Assembly: GCA_014529385.2 (NCBI GenBank)
Contig: CM043971.1
Span: forward strand, 86,008,840 to 86,072,839
Length of the DNA stretch: 64,000 nt
Reading direction: 5' to 3'
From: Adiantum capillus-veneris
Taxonomy: Eukaryota > Streptophyta > Polypodiopsida > Polypodiales > Pteridaceae
The notes beneath the pieces are model-generated. The model made no database searches, was not told where the DNA came from, and saw only the letters and a list, made by a program, of their open reading frames with translations. The position numbers were made by a program, and so were the translations under genes. Below are positions 47,691 to 58,199 of this stretch, in pieces. The number at the start of each line of letters is the position of its first letter. The stretch's first letter is position 1.

Positions 47691-49027
47691 GATGTTGACT
47701 ATTTACACTTTGCAAAGCTACATGGTCCATCACTCAAGTGATTTGAAGAAGACAGATGGGCGTCATTGGAAACAGGGTGACTGGATGCATGACTATTGGC
47801 CACATAAGTTTTCTTCAAGGGCGGCAATGCGCCATTACCCCCATAGGCGTAAACAACCCATTTCGAGGCCCTTTAGGTGTCGCAGCAGTTTCAGAGTTTC
47901 AGACAACAACCATGGATGACTTGTTGGAATCCTGTTGTTTGGCATGGGAGAATGAGGAAATGGGCACAGATCCCCTCTAGTGCAGAATCCTTGAAGAAAA
48001 TATCGACAACTCCTGGATTCTCAAGAACCTCACCTGATAGCATTACAAAAAATGCCCAGATCCCTGCGGTTAATATGTTCCTCTCTGGTGTAATGGCATC
48101 AGCAAGAGTTACCTTTGAGGTGAGTTGTTGTTGAACAACATCAAACACAAAATTAGGAGCTTGTACTGAACGACAGTTGCATTCGACAATATGCAATTCC
48201 ACACTGACTTTGCAAGCTAGCATAAACCGAGCTTGTTGCTCTTGCAGCCTTTGCTGCCTCAGCAGAAACTCTTCCTTTGCTTGCTGCCGACAAAGCACCC
48301 GTTCCTCTATCTGTTGCTGCGCAGTAGCCTCATGCATTCGGTGTGCATAAAACTTCCAAGTTTAATAAGTAAGGAGGCACAAAACTTGCTGGAGAAAGTG
48401 GCAAAAAGGCTCCATTTTCCAAAGAACTCTGATGCCCAAGGTACATTGATGTTGCACCTGTCAAATTAGATACACATGGTTATGGCATGGCAAAGCTCTG
48501 TTTCGACGACAGCTGCTTTGCATTGTGAAATTCCAAGGGGCTCTGCACACAGTGAACAAAGCGCATCTCTTGAGATTGTTCTAATCGCCAATCATCTAGT
48601 ACTAACTTATCTAAATTATTTTGGAGCTCCTTTTCAATGCAATTATCTCCATTTTGCGCAAATGGGTTCAATGACTGCAGAGGGGGGTAAGCAGGATGTT
48701 GAAAGTAAGGGTGTAGCATCTAGTATAGAGGTGGCATCAACACATTCATCACTTGATAAAGCACTATCCGTAACCTTACCATGGTCTCCGTAACTTTAGA
48801 GACTCACCCTGCAAATTGGAGGAGGTTGTCACATGAGCTATAGTTGGATAATTTACATAACCGGATGAGGTCTGCGATAGACTACCAATAAAGGTAGAAC
48901 CAAGATTGAAAGAATGCTTTGATTGGGAATTAACATGCTTATCAAAAGCCATAGCATTGTAACCAGAAGCAGATAGTCCTCCATAAAAGGGGAATAGCGA
49001 ATTGGATGATGGTGGCAAATCATCATA

Positions 49028-50618
49028 TGTAACATTTAATGGCCTAATAACTTATGTGTAGCGGAAATTAGCATGAACATAGTGGGCATTTCATTAGAAT
49101 AGATTCCTAATGAGAATTACAAGAGTACTTGGGTGGAGAGAGCAACAAAAAGCATAACACCTAGTTAGATAGCATCAACAATACTTTCAAAAGAGAGAGA
49201 AATTAAGCTATTGACAACAGTTGAGGACCGGATTTGCATGGAGCCGGTCCCCCCTCCAAAAGGCTTTGTACTATGGTTTCTCCCATCAAGAGAGACATTG
49301 TACAATACAATTCTTTGTGTTCCTTCAAGACTAGCTAGTGCAATGAAGATGGAAGCTTCATACACTAAGAAAAACACTTAATCAAACACAACTTGAATCA
49401 TCCCCGTTCTCAGACCCAAGACCTCACACACCTTCGAAGATGGTGAGAGCTAGCAGGGTATGAGAGTAGATTGAGAGGAAGAAGGAGTATCTTACGAGAA
49501 AGATGTACATCTCCTCACATAATCACTCATATTAGCATAGCTTAGCTTAGTAATTAGCTTGGTAGAGAAGATGAGCATGCATTGAAGCTTGGCTCTTGGT
49601 TGGATTTGCATCCACATGCCAAGAAAGTGTTGATGTAGGCTTCTATCTCACAAGCTTGGAGTAGGTGATGAGCTCTCCATTAAAGCTTGGGAGGAGATAG
49701 AGTATTCTTTCTTCACACATGGTCAAGTGTGAGTGTGTGTGTGTGTCAATGCCAAGCAAAAATCAGCCCCCTCTCTCTCTTGGGCGAGCCCTTCCTGCTA
49801 AATTGGTCTGGCTTTTGCCTCATTGGACCTCCCCAAGTCAAGCCAATGGGTGTTAAGCAGCATAAGTGATAGCCTTCTGACATGTGTCCCCCTTTCCCCT
49901 TTTGTGAGAGCTTTAGGTAATTAAATAATTAAACTAAACTCTCATTGGACCCCTTTGCCTCCTGGCCAATAGGAATCAGGCAAGCCGTTGGGCTCCTGAA
50001 TGCTCATTGGACCCCTTGGGAGACTGCCCAATAGTCTTCTAGGAGACTTAATTCTCATTGGTTTCTTTTATTAAATGTTTTTAAATTAATTAAACTAGAT
50101 TTACTCTAGCTTAATTCTCATTGGTCCACTTCAAGGGTCTTCCAATAGGAATTGGGCACACCTTGTGGGCATCTGGCCTAGGGAGCTGACATGTGTCCCT
50201 AATTCCCTTTGTGTAAAGGGAGCATGTGTGTGTGTGTGTGGATTTCTCTCTCATCCCCTACTAAATGGGCTCGCCCCCTCCTTTGTAGGCTTTGAAGAAT
50301 ACTTTTGTACACACACTAAGCATCCAATTTTCCCTAGGGTTGACCTTTTGGACACAACCTTTGAATTTTGGAACCTTAGCATTTTGGAAGTCTTAATGGG
50401 CTGAACCTTAGGGTCTTTTTAGCCCATTGTTTCACATGGCTCTTTTGCAGATGCCCCCCCCTTTGGATCCCTATTTTCCCTCCTTTGGATCCCTACTGTG
50501 ACCGGTCTGCTAGCTCAACCAATATTCTAGCTTTTTCTCCCCTGGCCTTCCCCACATTAAATGATCAGTTTAATATGAGAAAATCATTTAGGAGAATTAG
50601 ATATTGATTATTATGACA
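49028..50618 (-). repeat. 3' LTR of the Gypsy element
   Basis: The LTR is 1,591 bp and differs from the 5' LTR by about 20 substitutions and the lengths of its (TG)n tracts. Confidence 0.95.
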
Positions 50619-50954
50619 TTACCTCTCTCTTGAAATCATAGTCGTCCTCGACTATGGTGTAGAGAAGATAAAGCATGTTCATGAGTCCTTTTCTTAGCGG
50701 GTAGAGGATCCCTATGTTACCCTACGACATCATTCCATAATGGATGACTAGTCCATTTGGCGCTTGAGAGCCTAAGGCTGCCACAAGCATGTCTGCACAT
50801 CAGTCCTATCAGTCTTCCATAGTAGAGTGGCAAGCTCTACTTGGTGTTTGGGAGACGTCTTCTCCACAAACTTGATCTAAGCATGCATACTACTTCATTT
50901 TTGTGCACAAATAAAGAAAAAGAGAGTCTTATAAGACAAAAATTTTGTTCATTT

Positions 50955-53900
50955 TTAACATTTTGTACATTTGCTTACTCTTGGGAAGCATTGTAAGCAT
51001 TGAACAAGGTTTAGGTTATCCTTTAATTGTATGCCTTGCATCCATCTAGCATCTTCAAAAGGATGATTATTAAATTTAATAAGATATCGTCGGATAGTCT
51101 TACCGCCTCTTAATACCTTGTCTGCATGTCGGAGAATGGACTCGGGCTGCAGCACCTCCTCTTGGTCCTCGATCTCCGGTGGGTCTTCAATAGTTGGTTC
51201 TTGAGGTGGATCTCCTTTGTAAGGCTTTAATAGGCTCACATGAAAAGCATTGTGTATGAGCCAATGATTGGGCAACTTAAGTTGATAGGCCATGTCATTG
51301 ATTGGCCTAAGAATCTGGAAGGGACCATAGTACCTTTTTGCTAGTTTAGCATAGTACTTTTGGTGGCCCGTAGGATTCTTGCCCGTCGTGTGACTTAATC
51401 GAGCCTTGGGAAACTTTAACAAGACCCAATCGTTTTCTTTAAAGGCTTGGGCTCTTCTGTGCTTGTCAGCAGTAGCTTTTTGCCTTTGCTGTGAGATAGA
51501 GATAGCATCTTTAATCTTTTGAAAAGATTCTTGTAGGTCTCGGCTATACTCATCTGCAGCGAAGATCTTCCCATGTACCTTAAGTAGCAAGGGACTTTTT
51601 GATCTTCCCTCAATTACCTCGAAAGGTGCTTTTCCCGTGGAAGTATGTACAGTGTTATTGTAAGCATACTCCACTAAGGGTAAGTACTTCTCCCATTGGG
51701 ATCTTTGATCTACTTCCGTTACATAGGCTTTTAGTAGATCGAGAATGGTTAGGTTAGCTATTTCACTTTGGCCATCAGTTTGTGGATGATAGGCCGAAGA
51801 GAAGTTTAGCCTTGTTCCTAAATTCTCAAAGAGACCCTTCCAGAAATTACTGGTCATTCTAGGATCTCTATCCGACACTATGGACATTGGCAAGCCATGG
51901 TATTTGAAAATTTGTGAAATGAAGAGGGTTGCCATTTGATGGGCTTTGATAGTCTTTTTGACAGGTATAAAATGAGCTTGTTTACTGAACCTGTCTACTA
52001 TCGTCCATATTCCCGTATTCCCATGGATAGACTTAGGCAATCCAAAGATAAAATCCATGGATATGCTCTCCCATGGTGAATTAGGGATTGGCAAGGGTTG
52101 AAGTAATCTAGGTTGCTTCCCTCTATCAAATTTTGTCTTTTGACATACCACACATTTGGAAGCATACTCTTGTATGTTCACTTTCATGGTAGGCCAATAG
52201 AAATATGTTTCAATTCCTTTTAAGGTAGACTGAATCCCTCTATGCCCCGCATACGGGGGAGCATGAGATTCATACATTACTTTCTCACGCAGGGAGTTAG
52301 TAACGCATAGTCTATTGCCATAGAGAAGATAACCATCTTGTAAAGTAAATGGTTCTTCTTTCTTCCCTAATGTAAGGGCTGAAATCACATCTCTAAAATC
52401 GGGATCAATAGCATACTCATCTATCATTGAAGATAGATCATTGTGAGTTGCTATGGAAACCGCATTCACTCTCGGCCGTCTTGAGAGTGCATCAGCTACT
52501 TGATTATGCTTGCCAGCAATGTGAGCAATATGAAAATGAAATTGCGAAAGTAAATTTGCCCACCTCATTTGTTTGTCGGAGAGCTTGGTCTGCGTCATGA
52601 AGTACTTAAGACTTTGGTGATCCGTTCGCAGAATGAAAGGAGTCCCCAATAAATAGTGCTTCCATGAATCTAAGGAAAGTAGAACTGCAAGGAGTTCCTT
52701 TTCGTATATGCCTAGAGCTTGCTCAACAGGGTCGAGCCTTCGGCTCTCATAGCCTCTGGCGTGCCCTTCTTGGAGCAAAACAGCTCCAAGGCAATCACCA
52801 CAAGCATCACATTGGACCTCAAATGGTTTTGAGAGATCTGGTAGTGTAAGCACAGGTTGAGAGATAAGCTTTTCTTTAAGCTTTTCAAAAGCATTGTTCT
52901 CCTTAGCAGACCATGTATACCTAACGCTTTTCTTTGTTAGGTCATGTAATGGTCCCGCAATTTGTGAGAACTTTTCTATGAAGCGTTTATAGTATGCACA
53001 CATACCTATGAAGCTTCTTAGTTCATGAAGATTCCTTGGTTTAGGCCATCCTTTTATTACCTCTAACTTGGATGGATCCATTTGGATGCCATCTTGAGAG
53101 ATAATGTGACCTAAATACTGAATCTCTTGTAAGAAAAATTCACTTTTCTTTCGATTAACGTAAAGTTTATTCTCTCTTAAAACTTGAAATATTACCTGGA
53201 GGTGTTGCTTGTGTTCCTCCAATGAATTAGAGTAGATGATAATATCATCAAAGAACACTCCAGTGAAGGTTCGATGAGGCCTGAACAGCTTCTCCATCAA
53301 GCGGTTGAATGTGGCTGGTGCATTGGTCAAGCCAAAAGGCATGACAATGTATTCGTAAAGACCAAATGTAGTGCGAAACGCGGTCTTTACAATGTCTTGA
53401 TCAACTATCCTTATTTGATGATAGCCACTCTTTAGGTCAACCCTACTGAAGTAGGTCGATACTTGTAGCTTATCAAATAGGTCTTCTACCCGTGGAACGG
53501 GAAACCTATTCTTGATAGTGATCCTATTTAGTGCTCTATAGTCGACACACATACGATATGTGCCGTCTTTCTTTTGCACTAATAGCACAGGTGAGCAAAA
53601 TGGAGATGAGCTAGGCCTAACCAAGCCCTTCTCAACTAACTCATGCACTTGCCGCATAATCTCCTCTTGTTGAGCTTGAGAATCTCTATAAGGAGGTTTA
53701 TTAGGCGGTGAACTTCCTGGAAGAAGTTCAATTGCATGGTCATCATTACCTCGTTTAGGAGGTAGCTCACAAGGGATGTCGTCAATAAAAACATCTTGAA
53801 ACCCCTTGAGAAAATTGGATAACTCTAATTCCTTTTGGTTGCTTTTATTTTCTTTTGTTAAAGCATTAGGTTCATTTTGAGAATCTTTAACAAAAATTAT

Positions 53901-54833
53901 GTACACGGAAATAGAGCTCTTTATTGACTTGCTGAAAGCTGGTGTATGTACAATGGGCATGGTGTTACCCATTTCCTTAGCATCTATATACATGTCTTTT
54001 TCCCTGAACTTAAAGGAGATTCTCCTTTCAGGAAATTTAACATCGGCAGCCAGGCGGTCAAACCATGGTGCCCCTAGGATTACATCCTCATGCTTGAGAG
54101 GAGAGATAAAGAAGTCCTCTTTGTCCACATAGCCTTGGACATGAAGCCTCAATTTCCCAATTAAGGGAGTGACTGAAGCTTCTTGCCCCTTGAAGGCACT
54201 GTCTGCGGGTAGGACATCTCCCATCTCGTAGGATTGTATGCCTAGCTTGGTGGCTAACTCCATAGATATAAAATTGTGAGTAGAACCAGGGTCAAAGAGA
54301 ATAAAAGCATCATGTTCTCTTACCTTTCCCCAAGCATGGCATAGAGGAGATCCTTTGTGGTGAGTTTGGTGAGTCTCCTCCTCTTGGATTTCAACCAAGG
54401 AAGCTCTAGGAGGATCTTGGCGGTTGTTCTTTTGGGGACAAGCGTGGTACGCATGCCCTTGTTCGCCGCACTTGAAACACCGGTTATCCTTACAATAACG
54501 CTCAAGCTCTTCAGGAGAGAGTTTATTCTTACCTTTGTAAACTCCCTTCTCTTTAGCTTTGTTGGAGTTGCCCTTAGGAGACTTTTGGACATTGTCCTTC
54601 CCCTTAGGCTCATTGGAACCCTTGTTTTCCGGGGGCTTATTATTTCTTTTTGCTCCCGTTTGGAAATTGATTCGAGAGGCCACCATAGTGAGGTGTATTA
54701 CCGCCGATATGGTACGTGGTCTTTGCGAGTTGACATACTCCGCCATTTCTTCGGTTAAGCCCGCACAAAATTGTTGCTTTGCTCTCCAAAATCCAACCTT
54801 TTGAAGACAGTGGCTTTGAGTTGTAGGTCCCAA
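50955..54833 (-). CDS. Gypsy pol: protease, RT, RNase H, integrase, chromodomain
   Basis: This is a 1,292-residue open frame; the first ATG is not the true start because gag continues into it. Parts by residue: end of Gag; zinc knuckle C-F-K-C...H...C (119-132); protease D-P-G-S-T-H-N-F (181-188); RT with V-D-Y-R-A-L-N and catalytic F-D-D (528-530); RNase H (C-D-A-C-G, about 675, to D-A-L-S-R, about 785); integrase with H857, H864, C894, C897 and D927, D988, E1024. Next come G-P-F of the GPY/F module (about 1170) and a chromodomain (about 1227-1275, Y-L-I-K-F). The chromodomain may guide insertion to marked chromatin. All catalytic residues checked are present. Confidence 0.95.
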   Translation of the reverse strand: MGPTTQSHCLQKVGFWRAKQQFCAGLTEEMAEYVNSQRPRTISAVIHLTMVASRINFQTGAKRNNKPPENKGSNEPKGKDNVQKSPKGNSNKAKEKGVYKGKNKLSPEELERYCKDNRCFKCGEQGHAYHACPQKNNRQDPPRASLVEIQEEETHQTHHKGSPLCHAWGKVREHDAFILFDPGSTHNFISMELATKLGIQSYEMGDVLPADSAFKGQEASVTPLIGKLRLHVQGYVDKEDFFISPLKHEDVILGAPWFDRLAADVKFPERRISFKFREKDMYIDAKEMGNTMPIVHTPAFSKSIKSSISVYIIFVKDSQNEPNALTKENKSNQKELELSNFLKGFQDVFIDDIPCELPPKRGNDDHAIELLPGSSPPNKPPYRDSQAQQEEIMRQVHELVEKGLVRPSSSPFCSPVLLVQKKDGTYRMCVDYRALNRITIKNRFPVPRVEDLFDKLQVSTYFSRVDLKSGYHQIRIVDQDIVKTAFRTTFGLYEYIVMPFGLTNAPATFNRLMEKLFRPHRTFTGVFFDDIIIYSNSLEEHKQHLQVIFQVLRENKLYVNRKKSEFFLQEIQYLGHIISQDGIQMDPSKLEVIKGWPKPRNLHELRSFIGMCAYYKRFIEKFSQIAGPLHDLTKKSVRYTWSAKENNAFEKLKEKLISQPVLTLPDLSKPFEVQCDACGDCLGAVLLQEGHARGYESRRLDPVEQALGIYEKELLAVLLSLDSWKHYLLGTPFILRTDHQSLKYFMTQTKLSDKQMRWANLLSQFHFHIAHIAGKHNQVADALSRRPRVNAVSIATHNDLSSMIDEYAIDPDFRDVISALTLGKKEEPFTLQDGYLLYGNRLCVTNSLREKVMYESHAPPYAGHRGIQSTLKGIETYFYWPTMKVNIQEYASKCVVCQKTKFDRGKQPRLLQPLPIPNSPWESISMDFIFGLPKSIHGNTGIWTIVDRFSKQAHFIPVKKTIKAHQMATLFISQIFKYHGLPMSIVSDRDPRMTSNFWKGLFENLGTRLNFSSAYHPQTDGQSEIANLTILDLLKAYVTEVDQRSQWEKYLPLVEYAYNNTVHTSTGKAPFEVIEGRSKSPLLLKVHGKIFAADEYSRDLQESFQKIKDAISISQQRQKATADKHRRAQAFKENDWVLLKFPKARLSHTTGKNPTGHQKYYAKLAKRYYGPFQILRPINDMAYQLKLPNHWLIHNAFHVSLLKPYKGDPPQEPTIEDPPEIEDQEEVLQPESILRHADKVLRGGKTIRRYLIKFNNHPFEDARWMQGIQLKDNLNLVQCLQCFPRVSKCTKC

Positions 54834-55924
54834 AACTTGTCTACATATTTATGGATGGATTCATTGGGAGAGAGCTTTAAGCTTCGCCATTCGGTGAGTA
54901 CTTTGTCTTTGGCATCGGTGGCCAAAAATTGCTTCATAATGGAAGCTCTTAAAGCCTTCCATGTTCGTGGAGCTTCACCATTGGCTCGTAGGCTAGACCA
55001 CCATTGTCTGGCGGACTTTTGAAAGTGCATAGCTACATGGCGTAGCTTAGAGGACTCCGTGAAGCCCTCATCTCCAAACGCCGCATCGAATTGCTGGATA
55101 AAGGCCAAGACTTTGTCCGTAGCACCAAAGGTACCATCATAGGTAAGGAAAGAGATGCTCTTCCCTCCCTCTTTGAATTTCTTCAACATGGACGACCTCT
55201 TCCATGCGGCATAGGATTTCCTATGGCCTCTTCTTTTTGATGGTTCAAAGGTTGCACCATCACTTTCTTCAGAGGGTGAAGAATTTGAAGAAGGTGGAGA
55301 CGAGGGTGACCTCTTTCTCGCCTTTTTCTTGTCTTGATCTTTGTCATCTTCACCATAGTTTTCATAAGAGGAAGAGGATGAAGAAGATGGAGAAGAGGGT
55401 GTCCTCTTTCTCGCCTTTTTCTTCTCTTGCTTTTTATCATCCCTCTTCGAATTGTGGTGGGGAGAAGAATATGATGGTCTTCTCCGCTTTGGTGGTGATG
55501 GAGAGCGTTTAGCCCGCCGTCTTCGTGGAGCCATCTCCGTCGAGGTGGCAGGAGATTCGCTTCTTTCTCGTTTCTTCAGTGGAGGCTCTTGAGTTCTCCT
55601 TTGGGAAGGAGATACATCATCAAGAAGTAAATTCTTGAGCCCTTCATAAGGATTCTCTTCTTCTTCCCGAATCGGAGAGAGACCTCTTTTGGTAGTCTCA
55701 CAAGGAGGCTTCCTAGGTGTTCTCTCGTCATGGTGATTAGCTTGGAGAATCTCGTGAGCACGGAGCTGCCGTTGCACTTCACTTTGGAGAGATGGATTGC
55801 CCATGGCTTGTTGAAGCCTAGAAACAAGATAGTTAACAAGCATTGAAGCATCATTAGTAGCTTGCTCATGAGCAAAATAAAAGTTATCAACATTAATTTC
55901 ACTCTCTTTACTATTGTCAGCCAT
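54755..55924 (-). CDS. Gypsy gag with an Arg/Ser/Pro-rich N-terminal region
   Basis: This is a 389-residue frame for the capsid protein that packages element RNA. Residues 1-100 are polar. About 115-240 are basic and Ser/Pro-rich (S-P-S-P-P-K-R-R-R), with a roughly 27-residue unit present twice (K-K-K-A-R-K-R-T/S-P-S-S-P). The retrotransposon Gag domain begins near 265 (F-I-Q-Q-F-D-A-A-F; A-R-Q-W-W-S-S-L). The frame is lost inside that domain: after F-G-E-Q it reads out of phase to a stop at 54755. The next frame supplies the rest. The shift lies at the short T run 54778-54780 (A run on the coding strand), best explained by loss of one base. Confidence 0.9.
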   Translation of the reverse strand: MADNSKESEINVDNFYFAHEQATNDASMLVNYLVSRLQQAMGNPSLQSEVQRQLRAHEILQANHHDERTPRKPPCETTKRGLSPIREEEENPYEGLKNLLLDDVSPSQRRTQEPPLKKRERSESPATSTEMAPRRRRAKRSPSPPKRRRPSYSSPHHNSKRDDKKQEKKKARKRTPSSPSSSSSSSYENYGEDDKDQDKKKARKRSPSSPPSSNSSPSEESDGATFEPSKRRGHRKSYAAWKRSSMLKKFKEGGKSISFLTYDGTFGATDKVLAFIQQFDAAFGDEGFTESSKLRHVAMHFQKSARQWWSSLRANGEAPRTWKALRASIMKQFLATDAKDKVLTEWRSLKLSPNESIHKYVDKFWDLQLKATVFKRLDFGEQSNNFVRA

Positions 55925-56341
55925 TCTAACAACTTTTAGGTGTAAACTTTTTAGGTGTACTTTGGCACTTCAAGCCCTAGTTGCTACTCCTCTTTACCCC
56001 TTTAGAAAAAGCACTCAAGCTACTGTACCCGCGGCTCGAATACCATTAATTGCAAGGAATAGAAGAGAGGGTCTTTCGACACCAAAACAGCACTGGCTCC
56101 TGTCAAGCTTCTAATAGCTCAATAGTGGTTAAGCCGTAGGCAAGCCCCGTAGGACTCCACTATTAAGACCATAGCTCTCGACGGTGATGCCCCGTTAATT
56201 GCACGAAGGCAGGCGCACTGCAAGGCTCAAAAATCCCTATTCTACTTACTCACAGGCAATTAATAATACCAACCAGTTGTAGCTAGCTTGAGGACCTCCC
56301 TTCTTGAGCAAGAAAAGAGAAACCTTGAGCTATGATATCAA

Positions 56342-57529
56342 TGTAACATTTAATGGCCTAATAACTTATGTGTAGCGGAAATTAGCATGAACACAGTGGG
56401 CATTTCATTAGAATAGATTCCTAATGAGAATTACAAGAGTGCTTGGGTGGAGAGAGCAACAAAAAGCATAACACCTAGTTAGATAGCATCAACAATACTT
56501 TCAAAAGAGAGAGAAATTAAGCTATTGACAACAGTTGAGGACCGGATTTGCATGGAGCCAGTCCCCCCTCCAAAAGGCTTTGTATTATGGTTTCTCCCAT
56601 CAAGAGAGACATTGTACAATACAATTCTTTGTGTTCCTTCAAGACTAGCTAGTGCAATGAAGATGGAAGCTTCATGCACTAAGAAAAACACTTAATCAAA
56701 CACAACTTGAATTATCCCCGTTCTCAGACCCAAGACCTCACACACCTTCGAAGATGGTGAGAGCTAGCAGGGTATGAGAGTAGATTGAGAGGAAGAAGGA
56801 GTATCTTACGAGAAAGATGTACATCTCCTCACATAATCACTCATATTAGCATAGCTTAGCTTAGTAATTAGCTTGGTAGAGAAGATGAGCATGCATTGAA
56901 GCTTGGCTCTTGGTTGGATTTGCATCCACATGCCAAGAGAGTGTTGATGTAGGCTTCTGTCTCACAAGCTTGGAGTAGGTGATGAGCTCTCCATTAAAGC
57001 TTGGGAGGAGATAGAGTATTCTTTCTTCACACATGGTCAAGTGTGAGTGTGTGTGTGTGTCAATGCCAAGCAAAAATCAGCCCCCTCTCTCTCTTGGGCG
57101 AGCCCTTCCTGCTAAATTGGTCTGGCTTTTGCCTCATTGGACCTCCCCAAGTCAAGCCAATGGGTGTTAATCAGCATAAGTGATAGCCTTCTGACATGTG
57201 TCCCCCTTTCCCCTTTTTTGAGAGCTTTAGGTAATTAAATAATTAAACTAAACTCTCATTGGACCCCTTTGCCTCCTGGCCAATAGGAATCAGGCAAGCC
57301 ATTGGGCTCCTGAATGCTCATTGGACCCCTTGGGAGACTGCCCAATAGTCTTCTAGGAGACTTAATTCTTATTGGTTTCTTTTATTAAACGTTATTAAAT
57401 TAATTAAACTAGATTTACTCTAGCTTAATTCTCATTGGTCCACTTCAAGGGTCTTCCAATAGGAATTGGGCACACCTTGTGGGCATCTGGCCTAGGGAGC
57501 TGACATGTGTCCCTAATTCCCTTTGTGTA

Positions 57530-57571
<42 letters not shown>

Positions 57572-57948
57572 ATTTCTCTCTCATCCCCTACTAAATGGGC
57601 TCGCCCCCTCCTTTGTAGGCTTTGAAGAAGACTTTTGTACACACACTAAGCATCCAATTTTCCCTAGGGTTGACCTTTTGGACACAACCTTTGAATTTTG
57701 GAACCTTAGCATTTTGGAAGTCTTAATGGGCTGAACCTTAGGGTCTTTTTAGCCCATTGTTGCACATGGCTCTTTTGCAGATGCCCCCCCCTTTGGATCC
57801 CTATTTTCCCTCCTTTGGATCCCTCTTGTGGCCGGTCTGCTAGCTTAACCAATATTCTAGCTTTTTCTCCCCTGGCCTTCCCCACATTAAATGATCAGTT
57901 TAATATGAGAAAATCATTTAGGAGAATTAGATATTGATTATTATGACA
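56342..57948 (-). repeat. 5' LTR of the Gypsy element
   Basis: The LTR is 1,607 bp. It carries a (TG)n tract at about 57531-57570 that is longer than in the 3' LTR, which accounts for most of the length difference. A 417-bp leader follows before the gag ATG at 55924. Confidence 0.95.
57110..57480 (-). promoter_or_regulatory. CCAAT/ATTGG motif cluster in the Gypsy LTR
   Basis: About ten CCAAT or ATTGG pentamers occur in roughly 370 bp, several as CTCATTGGACC or CCAATAGG repeats. The same cluster is in the other LTR (about 49797-50158). They lie 470-840 bp into the LTR in transcription order. NF-Y-type control is an inference only. Confidence 0.4.
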
Positions 57949-58199
57949 TCATATGCAGGAGTTTCCATCCGCAGTGACATATGTAGGGGCTCTGAGTAAG
58001 ATGTGCAGAGAAAAGGTGATGTCTTACTGTTTCCATTTCATCAGAGGGGGTATCCACTTGAGATACCTGCTCTGATGAGGGCTGATGATGGTCTTTAACA
58101 GCTGTCCTTTGCTCTTCAAGGTGAGGGGGTGCCGATGTTGCTCTGGGGATCTCACCCAACAGTTTCTCTAGCTCTTCATTGTATTCTTCTTCCATGAAA

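Larger units (their letters stand above)
49028..57948 (-). mobile_element. Complete chromodomain Ty3/Gypsy retrotransposon
   Basis: The element is 8,921 bp on the minus strand. The LTRs (1,591 and 1,607 bp) have TG...CA ends and about 20 substitutions between them. The target duplication is TCATA on both sides (49023-49027 and 57949-57953). The primer-binding site next to the 5' LTR reads TTGATATCATAGCTC, an altered initiator-Met form. The polypurine tract before the 3' LTR is AAGAGAGAGG. The gag-pol frame carries a C-terminal chromodomain, placing it with plant chromoviruses. One frameshift separates gag and pol. Confidence 0.96.
47700..58195 (-). pseudogene. Host gene split by a Gypsy insertion; possible Pumilio-like N-terminal region
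   Basis: Exon-like pieces outside the Gypsy: 58195 to about 58010 (M-E-E-E-Y-N-E-E-L-E-K-L-L-G-E-I-P), continuing in another frame to 57949; 49022-48790 (P-P-S-S-N-S-L-F-P-F-Y); about 48719-48480 (L-N-P-F-A-Q-N-G); about 48455-48350; and 48337-48210 (Gln/Arg-rich, R-Q-Q-R-L-Q-E-Q-Q). Removing the Gypsy and one TCATA joins P-A-Y-D to L-P-P-S in frame, so the insertion hit an exon. The E-x-L-L-G-E-I-P start and Gln-rich middle recall N-termini of some plant Pumilio proteins, but no PUF repeat is seen. A frame change near 58000 is either a tiny intron or a frameshift. Confidence 0.45.

Noticed and set aside
54755-54833. Programmed ribosomal frameshift between gag and pol
   Set aside because: The shift lies inside the Gag domain rather than after it, and no X-XXY-YYZ slippery heptamer fits. 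A one-base deletion is simpler.
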